From Apodemus sylvaticus (lineage: Eukaryota > Chordata > Mammalia > Rodentia > Muridae): DNA of 64,000 nt. Location: the NCBI RefSeq assembly GCF_947179515.1, contig NC_067473.1, positions 126,145,759 through 126,209,758 on the forward strand. The letters run 5' to 3'. The notes below the pieces were generated by a model. It had not been told where the DNA came from. It did not search any database and saw only the letters and a program-made list of their open reading frames with translations. This document shows positions 22,003 to 33,170 of this stretch, in pieces. Each line of letters opens with the position of its first letter. Position 1 is the stretch's first letter. The position numbers and the translations under genes are program-made.

Positions 22003-23395
22003 TCTTTTTTATTATTATTATGTTATTTATTTACATTACAAATGTTATCCCATTTCCTGTTTTCCCCTCTGTAAACCTCCCTATCCCATTCCCCATTCCC
22101 TCGCTTCTATGAGGGTGCTCTACCCCTCCCACCCACCCACTCCCACCTCACCACCATGGCATTCCCCTACACTGGTGCACTGAGCCTTCACCGAATCAAG
22201 GGCCTCCCCTCCCACTGATGCTAGATAAGGCCATCCTCTATTAGATATGCAGCTGGAGCTGTGGGTCCCCCCATGTTTACTCTTTCCTTGGTGGTTTTGT
22301 CCTGGGGAGCTCTGGGGGCTTTGGCTAGTTGATATTATTGGTCTTTCTATGGGGTTGCAAACCTCTTCAGCTCCTTCAGTCCTTTCTTTAAGTCTTCCAT
22401 TGGGGTCCCCGTGCTCAGTCCAATGGTTGGCTGCAAGCATCCACATCTGTATTTGTCAGGCTCTGGCAAAGCCTCTCAGGAGACAGCTACATCAGGCTCC
22501 TGTCAGCAAGCACTTCTTGGCATCCACAATAGTGTCTTCTATCTCTTGTATTCTATTGGTGATGTTTGCACCTATGACTCCAGGTCTCTTTTCTAGGTTT
22601 TCTATCTCCAGGGTTATTTCCCTTTGTGATTTCTTTATTGTTTTTATTTCCATTTTTAGATCCTGGATGGTTTTGTTCAATTCCTTCACCTGTTTGGTTG
22701 TGTTTTCCTATATTACTTTAAGGGATTTATGTGTTTCCTCTTTAGTTGTTTACTGGTATTCTCCTGTATTTCTTTACTGGAGTTATTTGGGTCCTTCTTA
22801 AAGTCCTCTATCATCATCATATGATGCAATTTTAAATCAGAATCTTGCTTTTCTTATGTGTTGGAGTATTCAGGACTTGCTGTGATGAAAGAACTGGGTT
22901 CTGATGATGCCAAAAGCCTTAGTTTCTGTCACTTAGGTTCTTGTGTTTTCCTACTGCCATCTGATTATCTCTGGTGTTAGCTGGTCTTGCTGTCTCTGAC
23001 TGGAGCTTGTCTCTCCTTTGAGCCTGTGATCGTCCCCTGTGTCAGCACTTTTGAGAGACCAGCTCTCTCTGGGAAGAATTTGGATATGGAGAGCTATGGC
23101 ACAGGGTTAGCTCCAGGTCATAGATGGAAACTAGAAGGGTCCTATCCCTGGGTACCCCTGCTACTCTGAGGTTCCCGTGTCCTGTGGTCTCCTGGTGGGT
23201 CCCTCTTTGGCCAGTTATTGGAGCAATAGTGGTAGTCTCACCTGTGAACTTAGGAGTGACAGCTCTCTTGGGAGACCAGCTCTCTCTGGGTGGGATTTGG
23301 GTGTGGAGATCTGTGCTACAGGGTTAGCTCCAGGGCACAAATGAAGACTAGAACCTGATCACTCTTATACAAGTAACCCTTACTAATCTCAGTGG
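22003..23395 (-). mobile_element. Internally deleted L1: 5' UTR, part of ORF1, 3' UTR, no ORF2
   Basis: On the minus strand 23395-22905 is 5' UTR with two ~217-bp monomers (agaccagctctctctggg at 23056 and 23273). About 22905-22533 is ORF1 from its N-terminus through the coiled coil (EIENLEKR, NRIQEIED). At about 22533 it jumps into a Mus-type 3' UTR (cactattgtggatgccaag...) that ends in A's (plus-strand T's at 22004-22010). All of ORF2 and the C-terminal half of ORF1 are absent. The junction shows a 3-base AGA overlap, not GT-AG splice ends. Confidence 0.88.
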
Positions 23396-23404
23396 GAGCC
23401 TACA

Positions 23405-23458
23405 CACTCACATACCTACTCGTATACACACACACACATACTCCCTTATATATACTCA
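23405..23458. repeat. CA-rich simple repeat, left part
   Basis: (CA)n/(TA) words that resume at 24486 beyond the solo LTR, so both blocks are one interrupted repeat. Confidence 0.8.
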
Positions 23459-24485
23459 TGTTACAGGCCATGTGGGTCTGCTGTGGGAGTAACCAGGGTT
23501 CCTTGGTCCAGGAAGGCACAGGTCCGGCGGAAACATGACAAACTGACGTGACCACAGAGGTGGTTTGAAATCTGAGTGTATTTCTTGAGTATCTCTCAAA
23601 GTCCAGTCAAGTTAACATCTCAAATTAAGCATCATATACATCTGTAAAAGGCTATCTAGGCTTTCTCGGGCAATACAGGGTGTTTACCCAAAGTCCAGGG
23701 CCTCTAGCCTGGTAAAGCTAACTGGCTGCAGCTTGATGAATTAACTAACTCATTCCTCCTCTGAGTCTTTCTCTCTGAGTAGAGAGAATCTATTTTCTCT
23801 CTCTGACTCAAAAAATATCTACTGTCTTTCTCGCTGAGACTCTCTCTCAGAGACCCTGAATTGAGTCTTCTTGAGTATTGAGTATAAACTGTATCCTGAA
23901 TCACACCAGGATAAGCCAAGAAAGGCTGCTTTTGTCAAGATCTCCCTGCGTGAGGCCTGCAACAAAAGGCAGTTCCCCACAAACATTCCTTGCTATTCAG
24001 GTGGGCCAGAGATAGCCTGTCTGCAAGCAAAATCAAGAGTCAACAGGCAGAACTAGATTAACTTGTGGGGGGAGGTAGCTAGGGACCAACTTAAATGTAA
24101 ATTCTTTCTACCTTGCCTAATATTCATCTGTATGGCAGAGACCTCATAAGATTTTTCAGATGTAAATATCCTTAGTCTGGGCTATTGTTTGGAAACCATC
24201 TGTCCTGAAAGGCAGTGACTAGAACCTGTGACTGGAATTTCTGGAATGCCAGAAATTTTCTACCAAAATAACATAAATGGTTGAAGCAAAGCAGAATTGT
24301 TTGTTATAAGATGGATTCTTATATGTCTATATTTGCTTGGTTACTACCTGTCTCGTCCATCAGAATTGCCAATTGAGATTCTTAGCTTCTGAATATACGG
24401 AGAGGTCCGTTATTCCCAGGAGACATTTCTTTCGCCTCTGTCTGTAAAATATCATGTCTACAGATTTCACTGGGCCATCACGGCA
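23459..24485. mobile_element. Solo LTR, ~1.03 kb, with 6-bp target duplication
   Basis: The segment begins TGTTACAGG and ends CACGGCA. It is bracketed by tactca at 23453-23458 and 24486-24491. TG...CA termini and a 6-bp duplication fit a class II (ERVK-like) LTR inserted in CA-rich DNA. The interior is unique-looking, with a CTCTGAG-rich patch at 23755-23860. I cannot assign orientation, TATA box or family. The flanking low-complexity DNA makes the 6-mer somewhat less decisive than it would be elsewhere. Confidence 0.65.
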
Positions 24486-25045
24486 TACTCATATACACAC
24501 ACTCGTACACATGCTAACAATAGACTTACACATACCCACACTTGCACACACATATACACTTACACACTCACACATATACTCGTACACTCATACACACTCA
24601 TACGCATTCATACACACAAACTCATTAACATACATTCACACATATGCTAAAACTCCCACATATACATACACTCACACACAATTATACACACTCACACATA
24701 CACTCATACATAGTTGTATATGTGCATACACATACATTCATATACACTCACACACACATACACTCACACAACTCACATTCATATGCATACTCACATACAC
24801 ATACATTCAAACACATATACTCAAAGACTCACAAACATACAGTCACACACACTTATACATATACTCACACATACATAATACACATTCACATATACACACT
24901 CATACACTCACACATACACACACTCATACATAGTCACACATGAACATACACACACTCAGTCACACATACACACATACTCACACACACACATACATACACA
25001 CACTGATACATATACACATACCCACATACTCAACACACATGTATG
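24486..25045. repeat. CA/CATA/CTCA variant simple-repeat block
   Basis: About 560 bases composed of ACAC, ATAC, CTCAC and CATT words. His/Thr-rich open frames across it are artefacts. Likely to be length-polymorphic. Confidence 0.92.
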
Positions 25046-25182
25046 ACATGAACACAGGAAGGGAACTTGTCAGGAAGAAGAGGCTCAGTGATCAGGAATA
25101 AGAGAAGACCAGGGGGGTGAACATGATCAAAATGTATTATGTACATAAATGATACTGTGAAAGAACAAATAATATAAAGTTA
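25046..25182. other. Unassigned
   Basis: Short spacer, nothing recognised. Confidence 0.5.
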
Positions 25183-25325
25183 TCTTGGCTGGATGTGGTT
25201 CAGTTGGTAGAGTGCTTGCTTAGTCAGGTTTCAGTATCCAGCACTGCATAAACCAGGCGTGGTGGTGACTGCTGTAATCCTAGCACCTGGAGGAGAGAAG
25301 CAAGAGGACTAGAAGTTCAAAGGGA
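25183..25325 (+). mobile_element. ID-B1 composite SINE (B4A-like)
   Basis: The ID-like head (ttcagttggtagagtgcttg) is fused to a B1-like part (aggcgtggtggtgactgctg, taatcctagcacctgg). Confidence 0.75.
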
Positions 25326-27175
25326 AGAGCCAGAGGTCAGGGAGGATCAAAGCAAAACAGACAAAGAAACAAATGGCTGCCTGATGTGCACTGAGGAACT
25401 TGGAGCTGCAGTTGCCTGTAAAGTCCTTCACAAGACCAGCATTGCAGAGTCTGGTGGGGTCACAAGCCCGGCCTGCTAGCTGAGTTATTGACAACTGATG
25501 GCTCATAAGCTTGCTGTGATAACTCCTGTTCAGTGAGGGACCCTGTCCCAAGGAAATAAGAGGGAGAGTGGTAGTGCCACACTGGTCTCCTTTCATGTGG
25601 ACACACACACACACGCACACACATGCACACCTGTACCTCCTCTCTCTTTGTCTTTCTCTCTCTTTCCCTTTCTCATAATTTTTTTTTAATGTTAGGGAGG
25701 AACACACAATATCTGTCTATAATCTGTAGCAGCAGCTTCGTTAAGTAGGTCTTCAAACCCAAAGGACAATATTTTAAACAGTCCTAAGTTTTTATATGTG
25801 TAAAATAGCTATGACTTTAGATTCGGAGTTCTAAGTAATTTGTTTCTTCTGTATATTTTGTTGCATTTATTTTACACATACATTTCAATTTTGAATGATA
25901 ACATTTAAAAGCAACCCCAAGGTAAAAGTTTTGGGACAACATAAAAAATGAAGTCACTTTTCTTGTTTCCCATTGGCAAACTACTGTATCCTGCCACTGG
26001 GTTTTTTCTAATGATGTGACCTTTCTTGTTATTATAGACAGATATTGTTAACGGACCACAAACAAAAAACTGCCAAACTGATAAAATATAGGTTTTAAGT
26101 ACAAAACGAATTAAGCTAAGAAGATTCATGAAGGTCAAAAGCACAGAGAGAATTAAGTTGAAGGCATGATTTGTTTTTGACACGTGCTGTGCCAGGTTTT
26201 CCCCAAGGTTATTTGTTTGAACTTTTACTGCTTATTAACTGTATTAGAAAAAAAAAATTTTTTTTTTAAAAAAGAGCGAGACTAGAGGTTGTTGACTAAT
26301 GTTTGCACAGCCCCAGTATTTGTTATTCAAGACTCTTTGGCATGCACCTACACAAACCAGGTAATGGAAACAGGCTAGTAAAAGACCCGGCAACTGATGC
26401 TAACCTACTGTAACTTAAGGATTTATGGAAGACACAGATTTTCACTTCCATACATAGGGCATTGAGCTGTGATGGTAATGGATTCTGTGTCCAGCTAACT
26501 CCAACTGCCAAACAGAGACCTAAAGAGAGAAGGGGACTCATACATAGCCCATGCAGGTAAAGGAGAAAGACCAGTATACATTCTAACATGGAAAGTTCTT
26601 TTTATGGTGATTGAGTCAAGTTTGAGACTGTTAAGAGATTTTGGCTCTCAGGGTCATTTGTCAGTGCTTAGAGATATGCCACAATTAGACAGAGAACATG
26701 CTGCTGGCCTCTAGCAGGTGAAGTGTGATCCTGTTTAAAGACACCAAGATGCACATGACTGCACTGATATCGTGTGCCTTTTTCCTGGAAGATAAATGTC
26801 TCTTCACTCCAGATACAGCACTAGAGACAAACCCAGGGAACAATTCCATCTGTGTGAATTATTGAGGTTATTGGTGCCACTTACAGGAAGATTCAAAGGA
26901 GCTAAGTCACAGGAAAGCCCACCCCAACATGGGCAAGGACTACAGACAATAGCATCTCTAGAAATCCCTGGCAAAATTGCAGACAGCTCACTCAGACCGG
27001 AGAGTCTCTTCTCTTGAGCAATTGCAACTGCTTCTATACCCTTGAGGAGGAACCTTACTGATAGGCAGCTTTCTGAGCTTCCTGAGTCTGATGAGTTTCC
27101 ATCCTTCCTCCAAAAGGGCATACATTACTATACCATACCCTACAACAAGATTATGTCCTGGCCCCAATGTCAGTG
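25326..27175. other. Unassigned; (CA)n at 25598-25632
   Basis: Mostly unique. 26795-27175 reads like a dispersed rodent repeat (ttggtgccacttacaggaag), but I cannot name it. No coding evidence. Confidence 0.45.
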
Positions 27176-27192
27176 AAGAAACCTTGCTACAG

Positions 27193-27880
27193 GAAGACAG
27201 GGCATCAAATGAAGGAGAGGGGGACCCTCCCACAGTCACAACTCTGACCCATAATTGTTCCTGTCTGAAAGAATTACGGGGATGGAAATGAAGAGGAGTC
27301 TGAGGAAAAGAAGGTCCAGAGACAGGTCCAAAGCAGGATCCAGCTCAAGGGGAGGTCCCAAGGCCTGACACTATTACTGAGGCTATGGAATACTCACAAA
27401 ATGGGAACTAGCATGACTGCACTCCACAAGATCCAACAAGCAGGTGAAAGTCAGATGCAAATATTTTCACCCAACCAATGGACAGAAGCAGCTGACCCCT
27501 GTTGTTGAACTAGGGAAGGCTGAAAGAAGCTGAGGAGAAGGGCGACCCTGTAGAAGGACCAGCAGTCTCAATATTAATCTTAACCCCCGAGATCTTTCAA
27601 ACACTGGACCTCCAAACAGGCAGCATACACCAGCTGACATGAGGTTGAGGCCCCCAACACACATACAGTAGAGGATTGCTGGATCTGTGTTCATTCAGAG
27701 ATGATGCACCTAACCCTCAAGAGACTGGAGGCCCCAGGGAGTTTAGAGGTCATGTGGGGTGGTAGGTAGGGTCATCCATGTATAGACAGGGGTTGGGGAG
27801 GAGGTATGAGATATGGAACAGTCAGAGGGTAGACAGGGGGGCATAAAATATGAAGTGTAAAAAAAATAATTAAAAAAAAA
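27193..27880 (+). mobile_element. Lx-type L1 3' UTR insertion with 17-bp target duplication
   Basis: Lx 3' UTR phrases are present (taattgttcctgtctgaaag, gacactattactgaggctat, aaccaatggacagaagcagc), ending in an A-rich tail at 27855-27880. The duplication aagaaaccttgct(a/t)cag lies at 27176-27192 and 27881-27897, with one mismatch. Only 3' UTR is present, so the copy is strongly 5'-truncated. Confidence 0.88.
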
Positions 27881-27964
27881 AAGAAACCTTGCTTCAGATA
27901 AACCTGTAAGCACACGAGGTTAGGTCACGAAGCTAACTGAAGGGGTTCGGAGTGTTCTGGGCCA

Positions 27965-28040
27965 GGTGTTCTCAACCTGCAGGTCCAGATCCCTTTGGCA
28001 AACCTCTCCAAAAATTATCTACATTATTTAGGATCATCCA
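27965..28040 (-). mobile_element. URR1-like hAT fossil, fragment
   Basis: gtgttctcaacctgcaggtc..atccctttgg resembles the terminal part of the rodent URR1 non-autonomous hAT element, whose end reads agtggttctcaacctg. Confidence 0.5.
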
Positions 28041-28577
28041 AAGAAAGTTTAACTTTCTCTTTAATCAGTGAGGAAGCCGATTCAACTGCTAATGAAGAGG
28101 CGATTTGCATCAACTTATATAATATAAATAACAGTGCATTACAACCAAAATGTCTATGGATATAAGTAATTTTTCCCATGATGCATAGTGGAGATAGTGT
28201 GTTCTCTGCCTCTGATAACCTCTGTGAGGAAAAGTTCTGTAGGCTGTGTACTTTCTGCCAGTTCTTTTTCATTGTGTCATTGCTTTCTTCAAAAGCAACG
28301 ATTACTCTGATTATACCTTGTTTCACCAAGGCGAAAGGCACGAGTTGATTTGTGCCTCGGCTCATCATTTTTTTCTTCTTAAATAAAATACCAAGCTTTA
28401 ATTAATTTTTTTTACTCTTCTCCAACACAGCTGTTCCGATTCTCTTAATCTTGACAGACTATTTCCAAAATGCCAGCACCAGGCAGGCAGGCAGACAGAC
28501 AAACAGACACACACACAGACACACACAGCCAGCCAGACACACATACACATACACATACACATACACATACAGACATA
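28041..28577. other. Unassigned, ending in CA/ACATAC simple repeat
   Basis: 28478-28577 is a GGCAGGCAGACAGACA and (CACA/ACATAC)n block. The rest is unassigned. Confidence 0.6.
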
Positions 28578-28583
28578 CACCTT

Positions 28584-28925
28584 TGTGAAAAGCAGTCCTG
28601 AGCTATTCAGATTTAATGCTTACTCTTGGCCCTAAGGTGGTGACTGCTAAAATATAAGAACAATTAACTAGAGCCTTCCCCTAGAGCTATCTGTGCGAGA
28701 AGATTTTCGGGAATACCACAAGATGTTCCCGCCCTAACCGCAGAATGTTCCTGCTGGCGTTAACTCCAGGTGTCCCCACCAGGTTGACCTCCTTGCTTCC
28801 TGCTTTCATCACTAGGGGTGTCTCTGCCCTTCCCTCCTTTGTCTGGTGTGAAGGTCAATTCCTTCTCTGTAAGCCTTAAAATCCACTTACCTCCTGGACA
28901 TTAAATGAAGCCATGACGCAAAAAA
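28584..28925 (+). mobile_element. 5' LTR of a deleted class II provirus, U5 missing
   Basis: Begins TGTGAAAAGCAGTCC, parallel to the 3' LTR start at 30967. It is colinear with the 3' LTR through ATTAAA (28900-28905), with roughly 18 differences in ~275 aligned bases counted by eye. Fourteen bases after ATTAAA the text changes to an A-rich run (28920 on), whereas the 3' LTR continues for ~115 more bases. The 6-mer cacctt precedes it at 28578-28583. No primer-binding site follows. Confidence 0.85.
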
Positions 28926-30966
28926 ACAAAAAAACAAAAACAATACATTTGAATTAATACAAGGCTTGGGGCTGCCTTGGAAGCTTGTGAAAAACTATTT
29001 TTGCCTTACAGGCCTCAACTAGGGCAAGTTTGGCTAAAAGGACATTCCTTACATCCTTATCCTGGTGTGGTTTAAAATGCAGTTAAAATCTATAAAAGGT
29101 CAATAAGGCATTAACATTTGGCCTGTCTACTCCATATAAAATGTATAGAGTGTTTTTTGCTTTACATTCTGACAATTATAAAAGCATTCGCTTCTAACTT
29201 TAAAGAAGCAATAAAACAATTTCATTAGAAGGTTTTTTCTTTAAGGAATGGCTAGTAGCCTTACCTTAAGTGAGAAAAAATATTTTGTCTCTATCTCAAT
29301 ACAAGAAGCTAGGATCTTAAATTCTTCAGTGTATAATGTTCATGGAATGTTCATTACAGGCCTTTTCTCCTAACCATAGGCTTTTAGAATTTTTACATAA
29401 ATGATTTTTAAAGGTTGTTAGGATATATTAATTGGCTTTATCTTATATTAACCTCATCTTAAGCTTGCCCATGGAAGACCTAAACCCCTGTTTTCAAGGT
29501 AAAAAACATTTGTTCCTTGTTTCAAACAGCAATTAAATTGGTTATTACAAAACATTGATGGTTGATTTATTACATGGCAAGCCATTTTTAGGCAAAATTA
29601 ATAATTGTTATCTAAAAGATAAATTGTTAAAAATATGCCTCTATACATATTTTATATTGTTATAGATTTATACATGCATTCTATAAAAATGCATCTACTA
29701 TGGGAGTAAAGCTCCTATAATTAGATCACATGTTTATTCTTTTGAGTGTCCCCTTGCTTCAGCACAGATAATTGAATTGGGTGCTGTAGCTGTTCTTCTT
29801 AAAATGTTAAAAATCAAACTTTTGATTTATATATTAATAATATATATATATAGCTCATGGCTTACAATTGCTTGAGATTGTTTCTTTTTTAATGCTACTA
29901 ATTCTTAACTTTTACAATTATTTATACAAATACAATTCAAAAAATTAATCAAAATATACATATGACCATTGACAGCTTTTCAAGCTTTCTAGTTATAACT
30001 GTTTTTACATATGTTATTTTTTATACTGAATGTTCCAAATCAGATTAAGACAAATATTATAACTGATTATTATAGTCAGTCATTTGAGATGTTTTATTAA
30101 TGATTTAATATTAGTCATATTACTGAGATTCCTCATAATTTGCAGAAACAAGATATTATGGAACAGGCCCATAGAACTTTACAACAATATTTTTATAATA
30201 AAAGAAGGGAGAATCACATCTCTATATACCACAAAAATTTAAAAATTTTAATGCCAGAGAACTCTGAGTGTAGAGAAGAGGCATGTTTGTGTTCTTTCTA
30301 CAGGATGCTGAAGGAACATGCTAGCTGCCAGAGTATGCTGATGCTGAGACTTCGCCCTGGCTCTCCACCTTGCTCCGCAGCCTTTTGGGGCCCCTTGTGG
30401 GTCTTTTGTTGCTTTTGTTATTTGGTCCCTGGGCCTTTAACAGATTAACCAGTTTTGTTAAATCACAGATCGATTGCTGAGGTAGCAAGCATCTGCCTTC
30501 AGTTCTCCACCCTTGCTGCAGGCACAGAGCTTTCTTGGTTCCCTAAGCTGTAAAAACGTCAATGCCAGGGAGGGTGACCTCCGGCTCCTAATAGTGGTTG
30601 AGGGCCATAAGCTGTGGAGTAGCCAATGACGGGAAATATTGTGGTGCAACGAGCCAGATGCACACCGCCTCTTGGCTGCAGGGTGACTCCATGACGGGAT
30701 TACTGTGAGTCTGCTACCTGGATGCCTGTCACTCCCACCAAGGGCCTGATTAAGCCTTTGGAGTGGGATGTGATGCCAGGAGTGGATGCAACTTACATAA
30801 CCCAAGGCAGAGGCCCTGCCCTACTAGAGGCCTTGCCCTACTAGGATCTAAAAAGGCCTAGTTACTGCGGTGCTGGACGTGGGGGCAAAATCACCTAGCC
30901 TAAAACAGGCTCTCCACTGACCCTCTTTCCATAGCCACCCCTGAACTTAAGAAAGAAAAAAGGAGA
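28926..30966 (+). pseudogene. Provirus internal region: gutted, with integrase and envelope relics
   Basis: 28926-30120 is very AT-rich, and I cannot recognise gag or protease in it. At 30125-30190 a short stretch reads like the end of a betaretrovirus-type integrase core (the PHN..Q..IMEQAHRTL pattern, with a plausible catalytic Glu at 30161-30163). 30352-30480 has an in-frame SPW...GPL...LLFGP pattern, then a short tail and TGA at 30478. That is the membrane anchor and tail of a retroviral TM envelope subunit. A polypurine tract (about 30950-30966) precedes the 3' LTR. The material between these relics is deleted or scrambled, so no product is expected. Confidence 0.7.
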
Positions 30967-32026
30967 TGTGGGAAGCCGTCCTGAGCTATTCAGCTGCTTA
31001 CTCATGGCCCTAAGGTGGTGGTGAAAGGATAGAAAATAATACAGCCTAATTCTAATGACCCCAAGAAATCAGTAGTTTGAAATGCTATCTCGCTTTGTTA
31101 GAAACTAGGTAAAAGGTCACATTCCAGAGCCTGCCCTTTGTTTAGAGCTAGCAGAAAGGCCCTGAATAGGTGATCCTGGCCCCATAGGGTAACTGGAAAT
31201 GGGCTAAGCTTATCTTGCTTCTGTAAACTGCTTACACCATTACCCCGCAGCAGGAGTTCACGCTGCTGTAGACATTATAGAAAACTAATTGGTTCACTGA
31301 GCTCGGGCTCCGATAATTTAAACTGATTGGCCTAAAAACTATAGAGTGGTACAAATCAATTGGCTTGCATTTCGCGGGCTCTCCATGCTAAGAAATGATT
31401 GGTTTGTGATTCGAGGGCTTTGTTGTAAACTTATAAAAGCGGTCTCAATTCGGCACTCGGGGTCCATAGTCCTCTGACCCTGCGTGGTGTATGACTATGG
31501 AACCCAGAATTCTGGAATAAAGAAATCCTCATGCTATTGCATCGAGACCGTTTCTCGCGAGTGATTTGGGTGTCGCCTTCCGGGGTGTGGGGTGCTGGGG
31601 CACCCTCGGTTTTGGGGGTCTTAGAGTGGCTGCTAAAATATAAGAACAATTAACTAGAGCCTTCCCCTTGAGCTTTCGGTGCGAGAAGATTCCCGAGAAT
31701 ACCACAAGATGTACCTGCCCTAACCGCAGAATGTTCCTGCCGGCGTTAACTCCAGGTGTCCCCACCTGGATGACCTCCTTGCTTCCTGATTCCATTGCTA
31801 GGGGTGTCTCTGCCCTTCCCTCCTTTGTCTGGTGTGAAGGTCAATTCCTTCTCTGTAAGCCTTAAAACCCACTTACCTCCCTGACATTAAATGAAGCCAG
31901 GACACAACCCAGACTGACTCTGACTTTGTTAGCGTGCTTGGCTTCCTTTCTCTCTTCCCCCCATTTTTGACCCTCTGGTAGTGCCCCCTCGAGACCCTGG
32001 AATAACTGGACCTGCTGGACAGGTCA
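30967..32026 (+). mobile_element. 3' LTR of the provirus, split by a foreign solo LTR
   Basis: Starts TGTGGGAAGCC right after the polypurine tract. It is interrupted at 31021 by a solo LTR (31022-31625), resumes at 31630 and ends ...CAGGTCA at 32026. The native part is ~452 bp. The 6-mer cacctt follows at 32027-32032 and matches 28578-28583, so the whole 28584-32026 unit is one integration event. 6-bp duplications fit ERVK-class integrases. Confidence 0.88.
31022..31625 (+). mobile_element. Nested solo LTR, class I (gammaretrovirus-like)
   Basis: Begins TGAAAGGATAG, as murine class I LTRs do. It has a TATA-like cttataaaagc near 31430, AATAAA near 31516 followed by a cctcatg...gcatc.agacc stretch, and a gggggtctta end. 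The terminal CA has decayed to GA. The duplication gtgg occurs at 31018-31021 and 31626-31629; 4 bp is typical of gammaretroviral integration. The other LTR copy of the host provirus lacks it, which proves it is an insertion. Confidence 0.85.
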
Positions 32027-32032
32027 CACCTT

Positions 32033-32267
32033 AGTTCATTGCAAGAGACTACACTGTGGTTATTTAGAGAACCTTATCTTTATTGTCCCTATCACTATTC
32101 ACCCCCTTCCTGGTATTTCAACATGTCTATTATTTTCTCCACTTGCCTGTTCTGTTCAGAGAACCTTAGTGTCTGCTTTATCTCAAGTTCTGGCAGAGAT
32201 TTCTGGCCATTCAAATCGCTTAAACTAGATTCCATCCATTTTTAACAGTTTATTTATGACCATTATC
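32033..32267. other. Unassigned
   Basis: Nothing recognised in ~235 bases. Confidence 0.5.
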
Positions 32268-32382
32268 ATTTTAAAGATAGGATCTCCGTTAGGTAGCTCA
32301 GTCTAGCCTCACATATGTGATTTTCCTGCCTTTGCCTACTGATTGCTGGAATCAAAGGCATGCCTTACTGTGCCTGGTTTCT
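32268..32382 (-). mobile_element. B1 SINE fragment
   Basis: gtagctcagtctagcctcac...gattgctggaatcaaaggc...actgtgcctgg is the reverse complement of B1. Confidence 0.75.
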
Positions 32383-32844
32383 ATTGAAATGGTTTAAATG
32401 TCATCTGATGTTCTTTAGGATGGGCATTTGTATAGTGTGTATACATCATTCAGGTGGAAACACTTGGTCAGAAATCAATCTTTTATTCTCTTCTGGGGCC
32501 CAAGTATTGTGAGCTTGTTGGGTGGTCCTCAGTCTCATCTCTCCATGTGTTTCAGGCTATAAGTTCTACCTTAGGGTAGTCATGGGGTGGAATTCTCATG
32601 CTTACCATCTCACAGTCTGCAACATTTCCCTCACTCTTGCTAGAGACAGCTCTCTGCTTCCAAAGGCCTTAATGTCTTGGTAGATCCCTCAACAGATAAT
32701 CCAGTTTACTCTCTATTATATAAGATCTGTAACCTTTTATACTTCTGCAAAGTCCCTGGTCACATGACACAGAATACTTGTGTGTTCCAAGAATATGGGT
32801 GTGTGCCCCCTTGACCATGGAAGAATGGAGTTTAATTACTTTGT
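32383..32844. other. Unassigned
   Basis: Nothing recognised. Confidence 0.5.
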
Positions 32845-33170
32845 GACTGTGATACAAGCAACTTCAAGAAGAAAGGGCTTATTTGGACTCATGGTTCAAG
32901 GGTACAGTCCATCCCAGTTGGTCACATGGTATCTGCAGCTAGGAAGCCATGAATAATAAATGGTCATCCAGTTTCCTCCTTTCTATATAGACCACGACCC
33001 AAGCACAGGGAATAGTTATCTCCTCAATTAACCTCATCAAGATATCCCTCACAGGCTTGGCCAGAGGCTAAGCCCATCCAAATAATGCCTCATTATTGTG
33101 TCTGAATTACTGTGTCCTGGGTAATTCTAGATCCTATGAAGTTAACTATCAATATTAACCATCACGGGGG
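32845..33170. mobile_element. Rodent mid-repetitive element, family uncertain
   Basis: Phrases agaagaaagggcttatttgg, tcaagggtacagtccatccc, caggaagccatgaat-like and attctagatcctatgaagtt match a common rodent repeat consensus. Related copies are probably at 40095 and 60440. Confidence 0.55.

Noticed and set aside
24454..24943. 159- and 99-codon His/Thr-rich frames
   Set aside because: Translation of a CA/CATA simple repeat.
27193..27694. Minus-strand frames of ~75 codons and plus frames around 27.1 kb
   Set aside because: They lie in an Lx 3' UTR or an unnamed dispersed repeat, with no protein similarity.
30458..30805. 115-codon minus-strand frame
   Set aside because: Antisense to the proviral 3' region downstream of the envelope stop; no independent evidence.
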